Shown one piece after another: positions 1 through 9,057 of a DNA stretch of 64,000 nucleotides. The stretch comes from Anaerolinea thermophila UNI-1 (GTDB taxonomy: Bacteria; Chloroflexota; Anaerolineae; Anaerolineales; Anaerolineaceae). The notes beneath the pieces are model-generated. The model worked only from the letters and a program-made list of their open reading frames with translations. It was not told the origin of the DNA and ran no database searches. Location: contig NC_014960.1 in the NCBI RefSeq assembly GCF_000199675.1, positions 1,612,001 to 1,676,000 on the forward strand, in the 5' to 3' direction. Position numbers and translations under genes: made by a program. Within the stretch, counting starts at the first letter, position 1. Each line of letters starts with the position of its first letter.

Positions 1-1
1 T

Positions 2-1888
2 TCTGATCCTGCCAGAAACCTTGCTGCAAAAATTCGTATTGATATTGGGAATGTGGAAAAAGGCTTTGCCGAAGCCGATATGATTTTTGAAGGTGATTAT
101 GAAGTCCCCAAAGTTCAGCAAGCACATATTGAACCCCATGTAGTGGTAACGTATTGGGATGAGGATGATCGTCTGGTCATTCGCACCAGCACCCAGGTTC
201 CTTTCCATGTGAGGCGGATTCTGTCTCCGGTATTGGGGTTACCTGTTAAGCGTATTCGGGTGATCAAGCCCAGAATCGGAGGCGGTTTTGGCGGGAAACA
301 GGAAGTTCTGATCGAAGATGTAGCGGCGCATTTGACGATTGCTACCGGCAGACCTGTTCGTTATGAATATACCCGCGAGGAAGAATTTATTGCGGCTCGT
401 TCTCGTCATCCCATGAGAATCCACATGAAAACTGGGGTGAAGCGCGATGGAACAATTACGGCAAATGAGATGTACTGTTTGAGTGACACCGGCGCATATG
501 GATGCCATGCCTTAACCGTCACTGGAAACACAGGGCACAAAGCCATGGCATTATATGTGGGCGATGGAGTGTATCGCCAATCGCCCAATATTCGCTTCTA
601 CGCGGATGTAGTTTATACAAATACGCCGCCGGCTGGAGCCTATCGGGGATATGGTGTTCCACAGGGGTACTGGGCGGTAGAACGCCATATGGAGAAGATT
701 GCCCACGCCCTTCAACTGGATCCCATTGAGTTCCGTTTGAAAAATACTCTCCGTGCTGGAGAGTTACATCCCTTCAGCACAGCATGGAGCGAAGGGCGGG
801 AACCCCGTCCTGAGGTCATTCACACTGTTGGTTTGGAAGAATGTGTGCGTCAAGGCAAGTCGGTGATTGGGTGGGATGAGAAGTTTGGCAATCCAGACTG
901 GCATGCTATTCCAGGGCATCCGGAACTTCGGCGCGGTATTGGAGTCGCGCTGGTCATGCAGGGAACAGCCATTCCTTATCTGGATATGGGCGGTGCCAGT
1001 ATTAAGATGAATGATGACGGTTCCTTCAATTTGCTGGTTGGAGCAACCGATTTGGGCACAGGCTCAGACACGGTTCTCGCACAAATGGCAGCGGAAGTTT
1101 TAGGTACTTCGGTGGAGAATATCATTGTGTATTCTTCCGATACCGACTTTACTCCCTTTGATAAAGGTGCTTATGCGTCCAGTACCACATACATTTCAGG
1201 AACTGCTGTGGTGAAGGCGGCTGAACAGGTGGCGGAACGCATTCGCATCCGTGCCGCAGAGATGCTTAAACAGGATGAGGATATTCCCCCGGAGAAGATT
1301 CGACTTGCAGATGGAAAAGCCATTGCCCCAGATGGCAGGTACGTCACACACCAGGAAGTTGCCTATCATACTTTACACCACCAAAATCAGGAACAAATTA
1401 TGGGAGTGGCGTCATATTTCTCACCTGTTTCGCCTCCGCCGTTTGCGGCACAGTTTGCCGAGGTTACGGTCAACGTTGAAACGGGATCAGTTACTGTTGA
1501 CCGATTGGTGATGGCGGTAGATTCAGGGGTCATCGTCAATCCTGTGACGGCATCTGGGCAGATAGAAGGCGGAATGGCACAGGCTTTAGGTTATGCTGTC
1601 AGCGAGGAAATGGTCTATGATAAGAAAGGCAGAGCCCGGGAGCGTGATTTAAGGGATTATCATATTTTCCGGGCTGATGAAATGCCGGTGATGGATACCA
1701 TTTTTGTGCAAACTTATGAACCTTCGCATCCATTTGGCGCGAAGGCTGTAGCTGAGATTCCCATGGATGGAGTTGCGCCAGCCGTGGGCAATGCCGTGCT
1801 GGATGCTGTTGGTGTGGATATTGATGCAAACCCGATTACTCCCGAAAAGGTTTGGCGCGCCTTAAGGAATAAAAGAATTAATGGTTAA
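2..1888 (+). CDS. Molybdenum hydroxylase catalytic (Moco) subunit, 5' end outside window
   Basis: Catalytic large subunit of the xanthine dehydrogenase/aldehyde oxidase family, which hydroxylates aromatic heterocycles or aldehydes at a Mo-pyranopterin centre. The frame is open to the left edge, so a start at the GTG at 53 is only apparent; the N-terminal hammerhead domain (roughly 130-150 residues in the family) is missing. Visible motifs are the Moco-binding GGGFGGKQE, the AYRGYG loop (usual form AFRGFG), GATDLGTGSDT, and a C-terminal GAKAVAE that keeps the catalytic Glu of the usual GAKGVGE. It is followed 18 bp later by xdhC and shares the operon with a second Moco subunit. Substrate cannot be read from sequence; purine or another N-heterocycle is plausible. 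Confidence 0.9.
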   Translation, partial: SDPARNLAAKIRIDIGNVEKGFAEADMIFEGDYEVPKVQQAHIEPHVVVTYWDEDDRLVIRTSTQVPFHVRRILSPVLGLPVKRIRVIKPRIGGGFGGKQEVLIEDVAAHLTIATGRPVRYEYTREEEFIAARSRHPMRIHMKTGVKRDGTITANEMYCLSDTGAYGCHALTVTGNTGHKAMALYVGDGVYRQSPNIRFYADVVYTNTPPAGAYRGYGVPQGYWAVERHMEKIAHALQLDPIEFRLKNTLRAGELHPFSTAWSEGREPRPEVIHTVGLEECVRQGKSVIGWDEKFGNPDWHAIPGHPELRRGIGVALVMQGTAIPYLDMGGASIKMNDDGSFNLLVGATDLGTGSDTVLAQMAAEVLGTSVENIIVYSSDTDFTPFDKGAYASSTTYISGTAVVKAAEQVAERIRIRAAEMLKQDEDIPPEKIRLADGKAIAPDGRYVTHQEVAYHTLHHQNQEQIMGVASYFSPVSPPPFAAQFAEVTVNVETGSVTVDRLVMAVDSGVIVNPVTASGQIEGGMAQALGYAVSEEMVYDKKGRARERDLRDYHIFRADEMPVMDTIFVQTYEPSHPFGAKAVAEIPMDGVAPAVGNAVLDAVGVDIDANPITPEKVWRALRNKRING

Positions 1889-1906
1889 CGAGTAACAGGA
1901 GGCGGT

Positions 1907-2695
1907 ATGAGCGTTTTTCAAGCCTTAGCCGAATTAGAGAGTCAGGGAAAAGGGGCGGTGCTTTGCACAGTCATTCGGAGTGCAGGATCAACACCGCGCC
2001 ACGAAGGTAGCAAGATGATTGTGTATCCCGATGGACACATTCTGGGAACTGTAGGTGGTGGCGAACTGGAAAGCCGTGTGATTAAAGAAGCCCTGGATGT
2101 GTATCAACAGGGAAAGCCCAGGTTGTTGAGTTATTCAATGGTGAATCCTAAGGAAGGCGATCCAGGTGTTTGTGGAGGAACTGTGCAAATATATGTAGAA
2201 CCGATACTTCCCAAACCAGTTTTACTGGTAATTGGGGGAGGACACGTTGGGAAGGCTGTGGCTCATTTAGGAAAATTTCTTGGTTTTCGCGTAGCCATAT
2301 CGGATGACCGCCCTGAGTTTTGCAATCCAGAAGCCATTCCCGATGGTGACGAGTTCTATCCTGTTCCTATGAGAGATCTACCACAGGCGATGACGATCAC
2401 CCCACAAACATACATTGTGATGACGACCCGCGGGAGTGTCGTTGATGTTCCAGGGTTGCCTGCGTTGCTTGACTCTCCGGCTGCTTACATCGGCATCATA
2501 GGCTCAAAACGGCGCTGGCTGACTACGAAGAAAGCCTTGCTGGAAAGCGGTATTGCAGAGGAAAAAATTGCCCGTGTTCATTCTCCGATTGGTTTAGAAT
2601 TAAACGCAGAGACCCCCGAAGAAATTGCAGTAAGCATTTTGGCTGAAATTATCATGCTTCGGAATGGCGGTACTGGTGAAAGGATGAGAATTTAA
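1907..2695 (+). CDS. xdhC: XdhC/CoxI family Mo-hydroxylase maturation protein
   Basis: Chaperone-like protein of 262 residues that binds and delivers sulfurated molybdenum cofactor to Mo hydroxylases. It has both family domains: the N-terminal XdhC/CoxI part (GSTPR near residue 27, GTVGGGELE near 46, GVCGGTVQIYVEP near 85) and a C-terminal Rossmann part starting VIGGGHVGKA near 108. The ATG has an excellent ribosome site (AGGAGG, 4 bases upstream). It lies between the truncated Moco subunit and the FAD/Fe-S fusion, only 3 bp before the latter, so it very likely matures this enzyme. Typical family length. Confidence 0.92.
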   Translation: MSVFQALAELESQGKGAVLCTVIRSAGSTPRHEGSKMIVYPDGHILGTVGGGELESRVIKEALDVYQQGKPRLLSYSMVNPKEGDPGVCGGTVQIYVEPILPKPVLLVIGGGHVGKAVAHLGKFLGFRVAISDDRPEFCNPEAIPDGDEFYPVPMRDLPQAMTITPQTYIVMTTRGSVVDVPGLPALLDSPAAYIGIIGSKRRWLTTKKALLESGIAEEKIARVHSPIGLELNAETPEEIAVSILAEIIMLRNGGTGERMRI

Positions 2696-2698
2696 TCT

Positions 2699-4117
2699 AT
2701 GTGGAAGCGATATTGCCTTGTAACCCGTATTGAGGAAGCCCTTGAGTGGCTGGCAAAGGAGAAAGAGAAAGCGCGAGTGATTGCTGGCGCTACCGATCTC
2801 ATCCTTGAAATGGAAAGAGGTGGGCGGAAAGATGTTGAAACCTTAATTGATATTTCACGGGTTTCAGCATTGGACACCATTTCCCTGGATGAGGACGGAT
2901 GGATTCACCTTGGGCCTCTGGTCACTCATAATCAATGTGCAACCTCTCACCTTTTGTACGATCGGGCATACCCACTGGCGCGTGCGTGCTGGGAGGTGGG
3001 GTCTCCGCAAATCCGAAATCGGGGTACCGTCGCCGGGAATTTGATCACCGCTTCTCCCGCTAATGATACTATTACCCCACTCATGGCATTAGGGGCAGTG
3101 CTCACGCTCCGTTCTCAACGGGGAGAGCGACGGGTTCCACTCAAAGAGTTTTATACAGGCGTTCGCCGTACGGTTTTGGCGCCGGATGAAATGCTTGTGG
3201 ATATCGCCTTTCCTGCTATGCGTTCTTCGCAAAAGGGAACTTTTGTGAAATATGCTTTACGGAAAGCACAAGCCATCTCGGTAGTCAATCTTGCAGTCCT
3301 TTTAGATTTTGATGAACAAAACATCATACAATCTGCACAGATTACCCTGGGGTCAGTGGCGCCAACGATTATCCATGCCCGTTCGGCCGAGGAATACCTG
3401 ACCGGTAAGGTGCTAATGCCGGAGGTTATCCTGGAAGCGGCTGAAAGGTGCATGGGAGATGCCAAACCGATTTCCGATATTCGGGGCTCGGCGCAATTCC
3501 GCAAGAAGATTACCGGAGTTATTGCAAAACGCGCCTTGCAAGCCATCGCTGGTGGCAATGAAAGAGAAGGGATGCCTCGCGTACCGATTACTCTCTCAAT
3601 CAGAAAAATGAATTCTTCCTTGAGCGAAAGTATAGTTTTTGAGGAGCACTCTGCTCCACCTATCATATGTAAGGTTAATGGGGAAGAGAGAGTGTTTCAT
3701 TCCGGGCATCACAAGACCTTGTTGAGGTTGTTGCGGGAAGATGGGCTTCTGATCGGTACTAAAGAAGGCTGTGCCGAAGGTGAGTGTGGCGCGTGTACAA
3801 TTATTCTGGATGGTATGGCGGTGATGAGCTGTATGGTCCCGGCGCCCCGCGCTCATGGTGCAGAAATTGTGACCGTGGAAGGGCTTGCTCAGGGCGAAAC
3901 ACTGCACCCTGTTCAGAAAGCCTTTGTAGAAGCAGGGGCAGTGCAATGTGGTTACTGCACTCCCGGATTTTTAGTTTCGGCAGCAATGTTGCTCAAAGAG
4001 AAGTCCAAACCTACCCGTGGTGAGATTGTGCAGGCATTTTCTGGAAATTTGTGCCGTTGTACAGGGTATTATAAGATTGTGGAGGCGGTTGAGAAAGCCG
4101 TAGAAAAAGGAGGTTAA
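2699..4117 (+). CDS. Fused FAD-binding and [2Fe-2S] subunit of molybdenum hydroxylase
   Basis: Electron-transfer subunit of 472 residues that joins two normally separate proteins. Residues about 1-285 are a CoxM-type FAD subunit (AGATDLILE, then SPQIRNRGTVAGNL, then the CO-dehydrogenase flavoprotein C-terminal domain). After a linker of about 30 residues, residues about 320-472 form a CoxS-type ferredoxin/[2Fe-2S] subunit with CAEGECGAC plus a later Cys for the plant-type cluster, and QCGYCTPG with CRCTGYY for the helical cluster. All eight cluster cysteines are present. It presumably serves both Moco subunits in this operon, because no other FAD or Fe-S subunit is seen here. Electrons would pass Mo to 2x[2Fe-2S] to FAD. 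Confidence 0.93.
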   Translation: MWKRYCLVTRIEEALEWLAKEKEKARVIAGATDLILEMERGGRKDVETLIDISRVSALDTISLDEDGWIHLGPLVTHNQCATSHLLYDRAYPLARACWEVGSPQIRNRGTVAGNLITASPANDTITPLMALGAVLTLRSQRGERRVPLKEFYTGVRRTVLAPDEMLVDIAFPAMRSSQKGTFVKYALRKAQAISVVNLAVLLDFDEQNIIQSAQITLGSVAPTIIHARSAEEYLTGKVLMPEVILEAAERCMGDAKPISDIRGSAQFRKKITGVIAKRALQAIAGGNEREGMPRVPITLSIRKMNSSLSESIVFEEHSAPPIICKVNGEERVFHSGHHKTLLRLLREDGLLIGTKEGCAEGECGACTIILDGMAVMSCMVPAPRAHGAEIVTVEGLAQGETLHPVQKAFVEAGAVQCGYCTPGFLVSAAMLLKEKSKPTRGEIVQAFSGNLCRCTGYYKIVEAVEKAVEKGG

Positions 4118-4118
4118 G

Positions 4119-4511
4119 ATGCCCAAATACGGATCTTACCAATCGGAGCGGGATCGGGAAGAACGTGAGCAAAGAAGACAAATTCATCCCATCTGGCGAG
4201 GAGTAGGATTTGCCTTTCTGGTGCTGATCCCGCTTCTTTCCTATGCTGCAGCCGAGGTCTTCATCAGTTGGAATACCAAGTCCAATCAGTTTCCCTGGCC
4301 CTATGATTTAATGGCACGCCCGGGGAACTTTCTTTACAATGGAGATCCCTGGCTCTACTATAAAGCAATACTCACACTGGCGTTTATGCTGGTGCTCTAT
4401 GCACTTTTTACCTTTGTTACTTTTCTTTTGAACAGTGCATTCGCGCCTCCACGATATGGTCCCTATGATGTTCCCCCTATCAAAGGACGTGTGCGAAAGC
4501 GTGCACGGTAG
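4119..4511 (+). CDS. Small two-helix membrane protein within Mo-hydroxylase operon
   Basis: Protein of 130 residues that I do not recognise. It begins with a charged Arg/Glu-rich cytoplasmic stretch (residues 1-27), then a hydrophobic segment (about 29-50), a loop with several Trp and Tyr, a second hydrophobic segment (about 86-110), and a basic tail ending RVRKRAR. A full AAGGAGG ribosome site precedes the ATG, which starts one base after the stop of the FAD/Fe-S gene, so it is translated with the enzyme. It could anchor the enzyme at the membrane or be a passenger; nothing in the sequence decides this. Confidence 0.75.
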   Translation: MPKYGSYQSERDREEREQRRQIHPIWRGVGFAFLVLIPLLSYAAAEVFISWNTKSNQFPWPYDLMARPGNFLYNGDPWLYYKAILTLAFMLVLYALFTFVTFLLNSAFAPPRYGPYDVPPIKGRVRKRAR

Positions 4512-4555
4512 AGATTAAATATATCTTCTCAATGAGATGATTTCAGGGAGGTAGA

Positions 4556-6790
4556 ATGACCATTCTGGGTCAATCGGTTCAACGTGTTGATGCAGTAGGA
4601 AAGGTCACGGGAAAAACACTTTATCCGGGAGATTTGAACTTTCCTGACCAGTTGTACATGAAGGTATACTTTGCGAAACGTCCCCATGCTCGGATTGTTT
4701 CAATAGATACCTCAGCGGCCGAGAAGGTTCCTGGTGTTGTGGCTGTCTTTACGGCAAAAGATGTGCCGGTCAATGAGTATGGCTTGGGAATTTACGATCA
4801 ACCTGTGTTGTGTGGGCCAGGCTCCAGTAAACCTTACGCCGATCGGGTGCGTTTTATTGGCGATCAGGTTGCCCTGGTTATTGCCGAGAGCGAAGAAATT
4901 GCTGCTTATGCCCGGGATTTGATTCATGTGGTGTATGAAGATCTCCCTGTGGTGGATAATCCGTTGAATGCCATGCATGAGGACGCAGTGTTGCTGCATC
5001 CCGATCGGGGGAGTAACGTTCTAACGCGCTATCGTATTCGGAAGGGGGATGTGGAAAAAGCTTTTGCAAGCGCGGATGTCATTGTCGAAGATGAGTACGT
5101 GACGCCTGTTCAGGAACATGCCTTTCTGCAACCTGAGGCAGGAGTTGGTTTGATTGATGAAGAGGGCCGTGTAACCGTTTATGTTGCCGGGCAGTGGGCG
5201 CATAAAGATCAGGAACAAATTGCCCATGCTTTGGGGTTGCCGCTTGAGCAGGTGCGTGTGGTGTATCCTGCGATTGGTGGAGCATTTGGCGGACGCGAGG
5301 ATATGTCTGTCCAGATTATTCTGGCACTGGCGGCATGGCGTTTGTACCAGCGGGGAATTCATCGTCCGGTGAAAATTGTCTGGTCTCGCGAGGAATCGAT
5401 TATTGGGCATCATAAACGCCACCCTTATCGCATCCGTGCGCGCTGGGGAGCGACCCGGGAAGGAAAACTGGTTGCCGCCGAGATGGAATTGATTGCCGAT
5501 AGTGGTGCGTATGCTTACACTTCCCCCAAAGTGTTGGGGAATGCGACATTGATGTGTACGGGTCCATATGAAATCCCAAATGTAAAGGTGGATTCGTATG
5601 CTGTTTACACCAATAACATTCCCAATGGCGCTTTTCGTGGTTTTGGTGGGCCTCAGGCGACATTTGCGGCTGAAATGCAGATGAACAAACTGGCAGAAAA
5701 ATTGGGAATGGACCCTGTGGAACTGCGGATGAGAAATATTTTGCGTGAAGGTTCCATTCTGTCTGTTGGCACCCCCGTTCCAAAGGGAGTGAGTATTGAA
5801 GAGGTGCTGACCAAGTGCGCCCTCAAGGCTGGATGGCAAAAAACGGATACAGGTTGGAGGGCTCCGGAGATTCAAACAGTTGATGCTCAATTTCCCCATA
5901 TCCGTCGGGGAATTGGGATTGCCTGTGCCTTTAAGAATGTGGGATTTTCGTTTGGTGCACCGGAGCAGTGCTGGGCTACCGTCGAACTGATTGGCAAGGC
6001 AGAAATCGAAAAAGTTCGGGTGTATCATGCCGGTGCCGATTGCGGTCAGGGCGCACATACAGTATTCGCTCAATTTGCGGCCGAGACGCTGGGTGTACCT
6101 CTGGAGAAAATTGAACTGATTGTCTCGGATACAGCAACTACCTTGAACTCAGGTTCGGCTTCAGCCTCTCGAATGACGTTTATGGCTGGTAATGCCATCA
6201 AAGGGGCAGCGGAGATTGCGTTGGAGAATTGGAAAAACGAGGAAAGACCTGCGAAAGGCACCTATCAGTATCGTCCTCCAAGAACCACACCTTATGATCC
6301 CGAGACGGGAAAATCGGAGCCCAACTTTGCTTACGGATATGTGGCAGAAGCCGCTGAGGTAGAGGTGGATACAGAGACCGGGCAGATTGAGGTGAAAAGA
6401 CTGATCTGCGCGGATGATGTCGGCAAAGCCGTCAACCCTCAGCAGGTGGTAGGACAAATTGAAGGAGCCGTTGTACAAGCGTTAGGGTATACCATAATGG
6501 AGAATTTTGTTCAGAAAAACGCAGTGCCATTAACGACAACTCTGTCTACCTACCTGATTCCTACGATTCTGGACGTTCCTGAGAAAATCGATTCAATTGT
6601 GGTGGAGCACCCTGATCCAATTGGCCCTTATGGCGCTCGAGGTATGGGAGAAATGCCTTACATGGCAGTGGCTCCCGCAATCTGTTCTGCGGTAAAGATG
6701 GCTACGGGGGTGTGGATGGATGAGTTTCCGTTAACTCCGGAGCGTGTGTTGAGGGCTTTAGGTGAACTGGAAGAGGAAAGTGAGGCGTGA
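4556..6790 (+). CDS. Molybdenum hydroxylase catalytic (Moco) subunit, second copy
   Basis: Complete XdhA/CoxL-family catalytic subunit of 744 residues. An aldehyde oxidase/xanthine dehydrogenase hammerhead domain (about 15-125) is followed by the Moco domain. Motifs: GGAFGGREDM near 241, GAFRGFGGPQ near 360, GADCGQGAHT near 495, and GPYGARGMGE near 695 with the catalytic Glu. The start has AGGGAGG 4 bases upstream. It is clearly diverged from the truncated subunit at the left edge, so the operon encodes two different catalytic subunits with a single visible electron-transfer fusion. The downstream yqeB gene overlaps its end. Substrate unknown; xanthine or nicotinate-like substrates are possible. 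Confidence 0.93.
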   Translation: MTILGQSVQRVDAVGKVTGKTLYPGDLNFPDQLYMKVYFAKRPHARIVSIDTSAAEKVPGVVAVFTAKDVPVNEYGLGIYDQPVLCGPGSSKPYADRVRFIGDQVALVIAESEEIAAYARDLIHVVYEDLPVVDNPLNAMHEDAVLLHPDRGSNVLTRYRIRKGDVEKAFASADVIVEDEYVTPVQEHAFLQPEAGVGLIDEEGRVTVYVAGQWAHKDQEQIAHALGLPLEQVRVVYPAIGGAFGGREDMSVQIILALAAWRLYQRGIHRPVKIVWSREESIIGHHKRHPYRIRARWGATREGKLVAAEMELIADSGAYAYTSPKVLGNATLMCTGPYEIPNVKVDSYAVYTNNIPNGAFRGFGGPQATFAAEMQMNKLAEKLGMDPVELRMRNILREGSILSVGTPVPKGVSIEEVLTKCALKAGWQKTDTGWRAPEIQTVDAQFPHIRRGIGIACAFKNVGFSFGAPEQCWATVELIGKAEIEKVRVYHAGADCGQGAHTVFAQFAAETLGVPLEKIELIVSDTATTLNSGSASASRMTFMAGNAIKGAAEIALENWKNEERPAKGTYQYRPPRTTPYDPETGKSEPNFAYGYVAEAAEVEVDTETGQIEVKRLICADDVGKAVNPQQVVGQIEGAVVQALGYTIMENFVQKNAVPLTTTLSTYLIPTILDVPEKIDSIVVEHPDPIGPYGARGMGEMPYMAVAPAICSAVKMATGVWMDEFPLTPERVLRALGELEEESEA

Positions 6791-7610
6791 ACGCTTGAAA
6801 CAAGGGTTATGGGCAATTGTTCGTGGTGGTGGTGATTTAGCCAGTGGTGCAATACTTCGATTAGCGCGAGCGGGAATAAAAGTTATCGTCACAGAACTGG
6901 CACAACCCTTAATGGTGCGGCGCAAGGTTTCGTTTGCTGAAGCAATTTATCAAGGAGAAGTAGAAATTGAGGGCCTTCGAGGGGTTAAGGCTGAGATTGA
7001 TGTTGAACAAATAATTCGTATAGCCAGCGAATACCAAATCCCGGTGATTGCCGATCCAGAACTTAAGATCCAAAGCCTCTTCACCCCGGATATTCTTGTA
7101 GATGGCAGGATGTTGAAGAAAAGTTTAGAGGATCAACGCACTCTTGCTTCTCTTGTGATTGGGTTGGGACCTGGCTTTGTGGCGGGAAAAAACTGCCATG
7201 CAGTGATTGAGACCAAGCGTGGACATTTTCTCGGTAGGGTGATTTGGGAAGGAGAGCCCGAAAAGGACTCTGGGATACCGGAAGGCGTGGATGGGAAGTT
7301 TGGCGAAAGGGTGTTACGTGCCCCTTCTGAGGGAGAATTTATGGCAGGGGTTGAAATTGGAGAGAGCGTTCTCTCGGGTCAATGCCTGGGCTATGTCAAT
7401 GGGGTGCCTGTATATGCACCGTTTGATGGAGTGGTTCGCGGGCTGATATGGTCAGGACTTCATGTGATGCAGGGGCAAAAGATTGGAGATATTGATCCAA
7501 GAGGCGATCCACGTTATTGCTGGTTGGTGTCCGATAAGTCCTTAGCGGTGGGCGGAGGTGTCTTGGAGGCAGTCTTAACTATTCCGGAGTTTCGAGCGCG
7601 GTTGGGATAA
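6762..7610 (+). CDS. yqeB: YqeB-type selenium-dependent Mo-hydroxylase accessory protein
   Basis: Member of the EF2563/YqeB family, which is known from comparative genomics to accompany molybdenum hydroxylases that need a labile, non-selenocysteine selenium. The conserved N-terminal RGGGDLASG nucleotide-like motif, the KNCHAVIETKRG segment and the C-terminal GGVLEAVL are visible. Length after the start is 282 residues. The GTG at 6762 has GAGGG six bases upstream and overlaps the preceding gene by 29 bp; because the family usually begins just before RGGGDLA, a later TTG at 6795 is a reasonable alternative. Its place between a Moco subunit and mocA supports a role in maturing this operon's enzyme. 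Confidence 0.88.
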   Translation: MNWKRKVRRERLKQGLWAIVRGGGDLASGAILRLARAGIKVIVTELAQPLMVRRKVSFAEAIYQGEVEIEGLRGVKAEIDVEQIIRIASEYQIPVIADPELKIQSLFTPDILVDGRMLKKSLEDQRTLASLVIGLGPGFVAGKNCHAVIETKRGHFLGRVIWEGEPEKDSGIPEGVDGKFGERVLRAPSEGEFMAGVEIGESVLSGQCLGYVNGVPVYAPFDGVVRGLIWSGLHVMQGQKIGDIDPRGDPRYCWLVSDKSLAVGGGVLEAVLTIPEFRARLG

Positions 7611-8234
7611 ATGATGACAACTAAATCAATCATCGGAGCGGTAGTCCTTGCGGCTGGAATGTCTCGAAGAATGGGACAGCCTAAACAACTTTTGCCTTGG
7701 GGAAAGACCACGGTTATCGGTCAGGTGGTGAACGTTTTACAGGCGGCACAGGTGGCACAGATTGTGGTTGTCACGGGCAAATCCCGTGAACAGGTTGAAC
7801 AAACTCTGAAAAATACCTCTGCACAGTGTGTTTTCAATCCACGTTATGAGACCAGCGAAATGTTAACTTCGTTGAAAGTTGGGATATCCCGATTACATGA
7901 TGAGGTCCAGGCTGTGCTGGTTGTGCTGGGCGATCAACCTCAAATTCAAGTTTCTGTGGTTCAGGGGTTAATAGAACAGTATCGCCTTGGAAAAGGCGTA
8001 TTAATTGTGCCCAGTTATCAAATGCGGCGTGGGCATCCCTGGTTGGTAGATAGGAGTCTCTGGCAAGAAATTCTCCAGATGGACGATGAACGCGAAAGCA
8101 TGCGGAATTTTCTCAATCATCACGCTCAGGATATTGTCTATTATTTAGTGGATACACCTTCAATCCTGACAGATATGGATACTCCTGAGGATTACCAGCA
8201 GATGCGTCCTGTGGATGAGAGGGATAATGAGTAA
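7611..8234 (+). CDS. mocA: MocA-like molybdenum cofactor nucleotidyltransferase
   Basis: NTP-transferase-like protein of 207 residues of the MocA/YgfJ family; MocA attaches CMP to molybdopterin to give the cytosine dinucleotide cofactor used by many Mo hydroxylases. The N-terminal VVLAAGMSRRMGQPKQLLP is the nucleotide-binding signature with the conserved Lys; LGDQPQI (near residue 104) is the metal-binding Asp region and the RRGHPWLVD segment is typical. The ATG follows the yqeB stop with no gap (TAAATG), which implies translational coupling. This suggests the enzymes here carry MCD rather than unmodified MPT, though the family alone does not prove it. Confidence 0.88.
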   Translation: MMTTKSIIGAVVLAAGMSRRMGQPKQLLPWGKTTVIGQVVNVLQAAQVAQIVVVTGKSREQVEQTLKNTSAQCVFNPRYETSEMLTSLKVGISRLHDEVQAVLVVLGDQPQIQVSVVQGLIEQYRLGKGVLIVPSYQMRRGHPWLVDRSLWQEILQMDDERESMRNFLNHHAQDIVYYLVDTPSILTDMDTPEDYQQMRPVDERDNE

Positions 8235-9057
8235 GATTTGGGGTTATCGGTGCACAAATAATCAACTTGAGAAATTGCTCTTACCGGAACAGGGCGAGGT
8301 AGATGATCTTGTCCGTAAGTATGGCGAAGGGGTGTACACCACCTTAAGAACCTATCACAGAAATAGAGTGCTCTTCCTGAAAGAGCACATTTACCGTTTA
8401 GAGCACTCTGCTGAATTATCTGGTGTTTTCCTTACGGTATCCGAAGCCTCTGTGCGAGATTTGATTCGCGCGTTAATCCAGGAGGCAAATGGAAAGGATA
8501 TCAGAATACGCCTGATAGTGCCTTTTTCGAGTCCCGAAACAGTCATCGGCATGGCGACATTCCTGACTCCGCCTTCAATGGAGGATTATCGTTTAGGGGT
8601 GGCGGTAGAAACTCGCCGGATGCATCGAGACAATCCTCAAGCCAAGGTGACTGAATTTATTCAAAAGGCATCAGAAATTCGAAAACAGATCGGCAAAGAA
8701 ATACATGAAGTGATCATGGTTGATGAAAATGGGAGGTTACTGGAAGGGTTGAGCAGTAATTTTTTTGCAGTTCATCAGGGTAAAGTCTGGACTGCCGGAC
8801 AAGGGGTACTGCCTGGCATAACCCGTGAACTTGTCTTAAAGTGTGTCCAGGAACTTAATCTTCCGTTGAATTTAGAAGGGTTCCCTTATCAAAGGTTGTA
8901 TGAAATTGAAGAGGCTTTCCTGACCAGTACCAGCAGAGGGGTGTTACCGGTTCGCAAAATTGATCAGTACACTGTGCCTCAAACGCCCGGAAAGATCACA
9001 ACGACACTAAGTACACGATTTCAGGAAAGATTGAATCAATTGCTTGAAGAAGTTTAG
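8227..9057 (+). CDS. Class IV (BCAT/ADC-lyase-like) PLP aminotransferase
   Basis: Fold-type IV PLP enzyme of 276 residues, related to branched-chain aminotransferase, D-amino acid aminotransferase and aminodeoxychorismate lyase. The chain has YGEGVYTTLRTY near the N-terminus, the PLP-Lys region around TEFIQKASEIRK, and the EGLSSNFFAV cofactor-binding stretch; these do not separate the three activities. I chose the ATG at 8227, which has GAGAGG four bases before it, over the in-frame ATG at 8215 with no ribosome site. It overlaps mocA by 8 bp and ends the operon. Its link with Mo hydroxylases is unclear; it may be a passenger. Confidence 0.82.
   Translation: MSKIWGYRCTNNQLEKLLLPEQGEVDDLVRKYGEGVYTTLRTYHRNRVLFLKEHIYRLEHSAELSGVFLTVSEASVRDLIRALIQEANGKDIRIRLIVPFSSPETVIGMATFLTPPSMEDYRLGVAVETRRMHRDNPQAKVTEFIQKASEIRKQIGKEIHEVIMVDENGRLLEGLSSNFFAVHQGKVWTAGQGVLPGITRELVLKCVQELNLPLNLEGFPYQRLYEIEEAFLTSTSRGVLPVRKIDQYTVPQTPGKITTTLSTRFQERLNQLLEEV

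Noticed and set aside
5021..6073. Long antisense open frame of 350 codons opposite the second Moco subunit
   Set aside because: The plus strand carries an intact conserved enzyme; the antisense product has no recognisable domain and looks like a compositional shadow.
2..9057. Selenocysteine (in-frame TGA) in the Moco subunits
   Set aside because: Both frames read through without internal TGA; the selenium in YqeB-linked enzymes is a labile, non-selenocysteine form.
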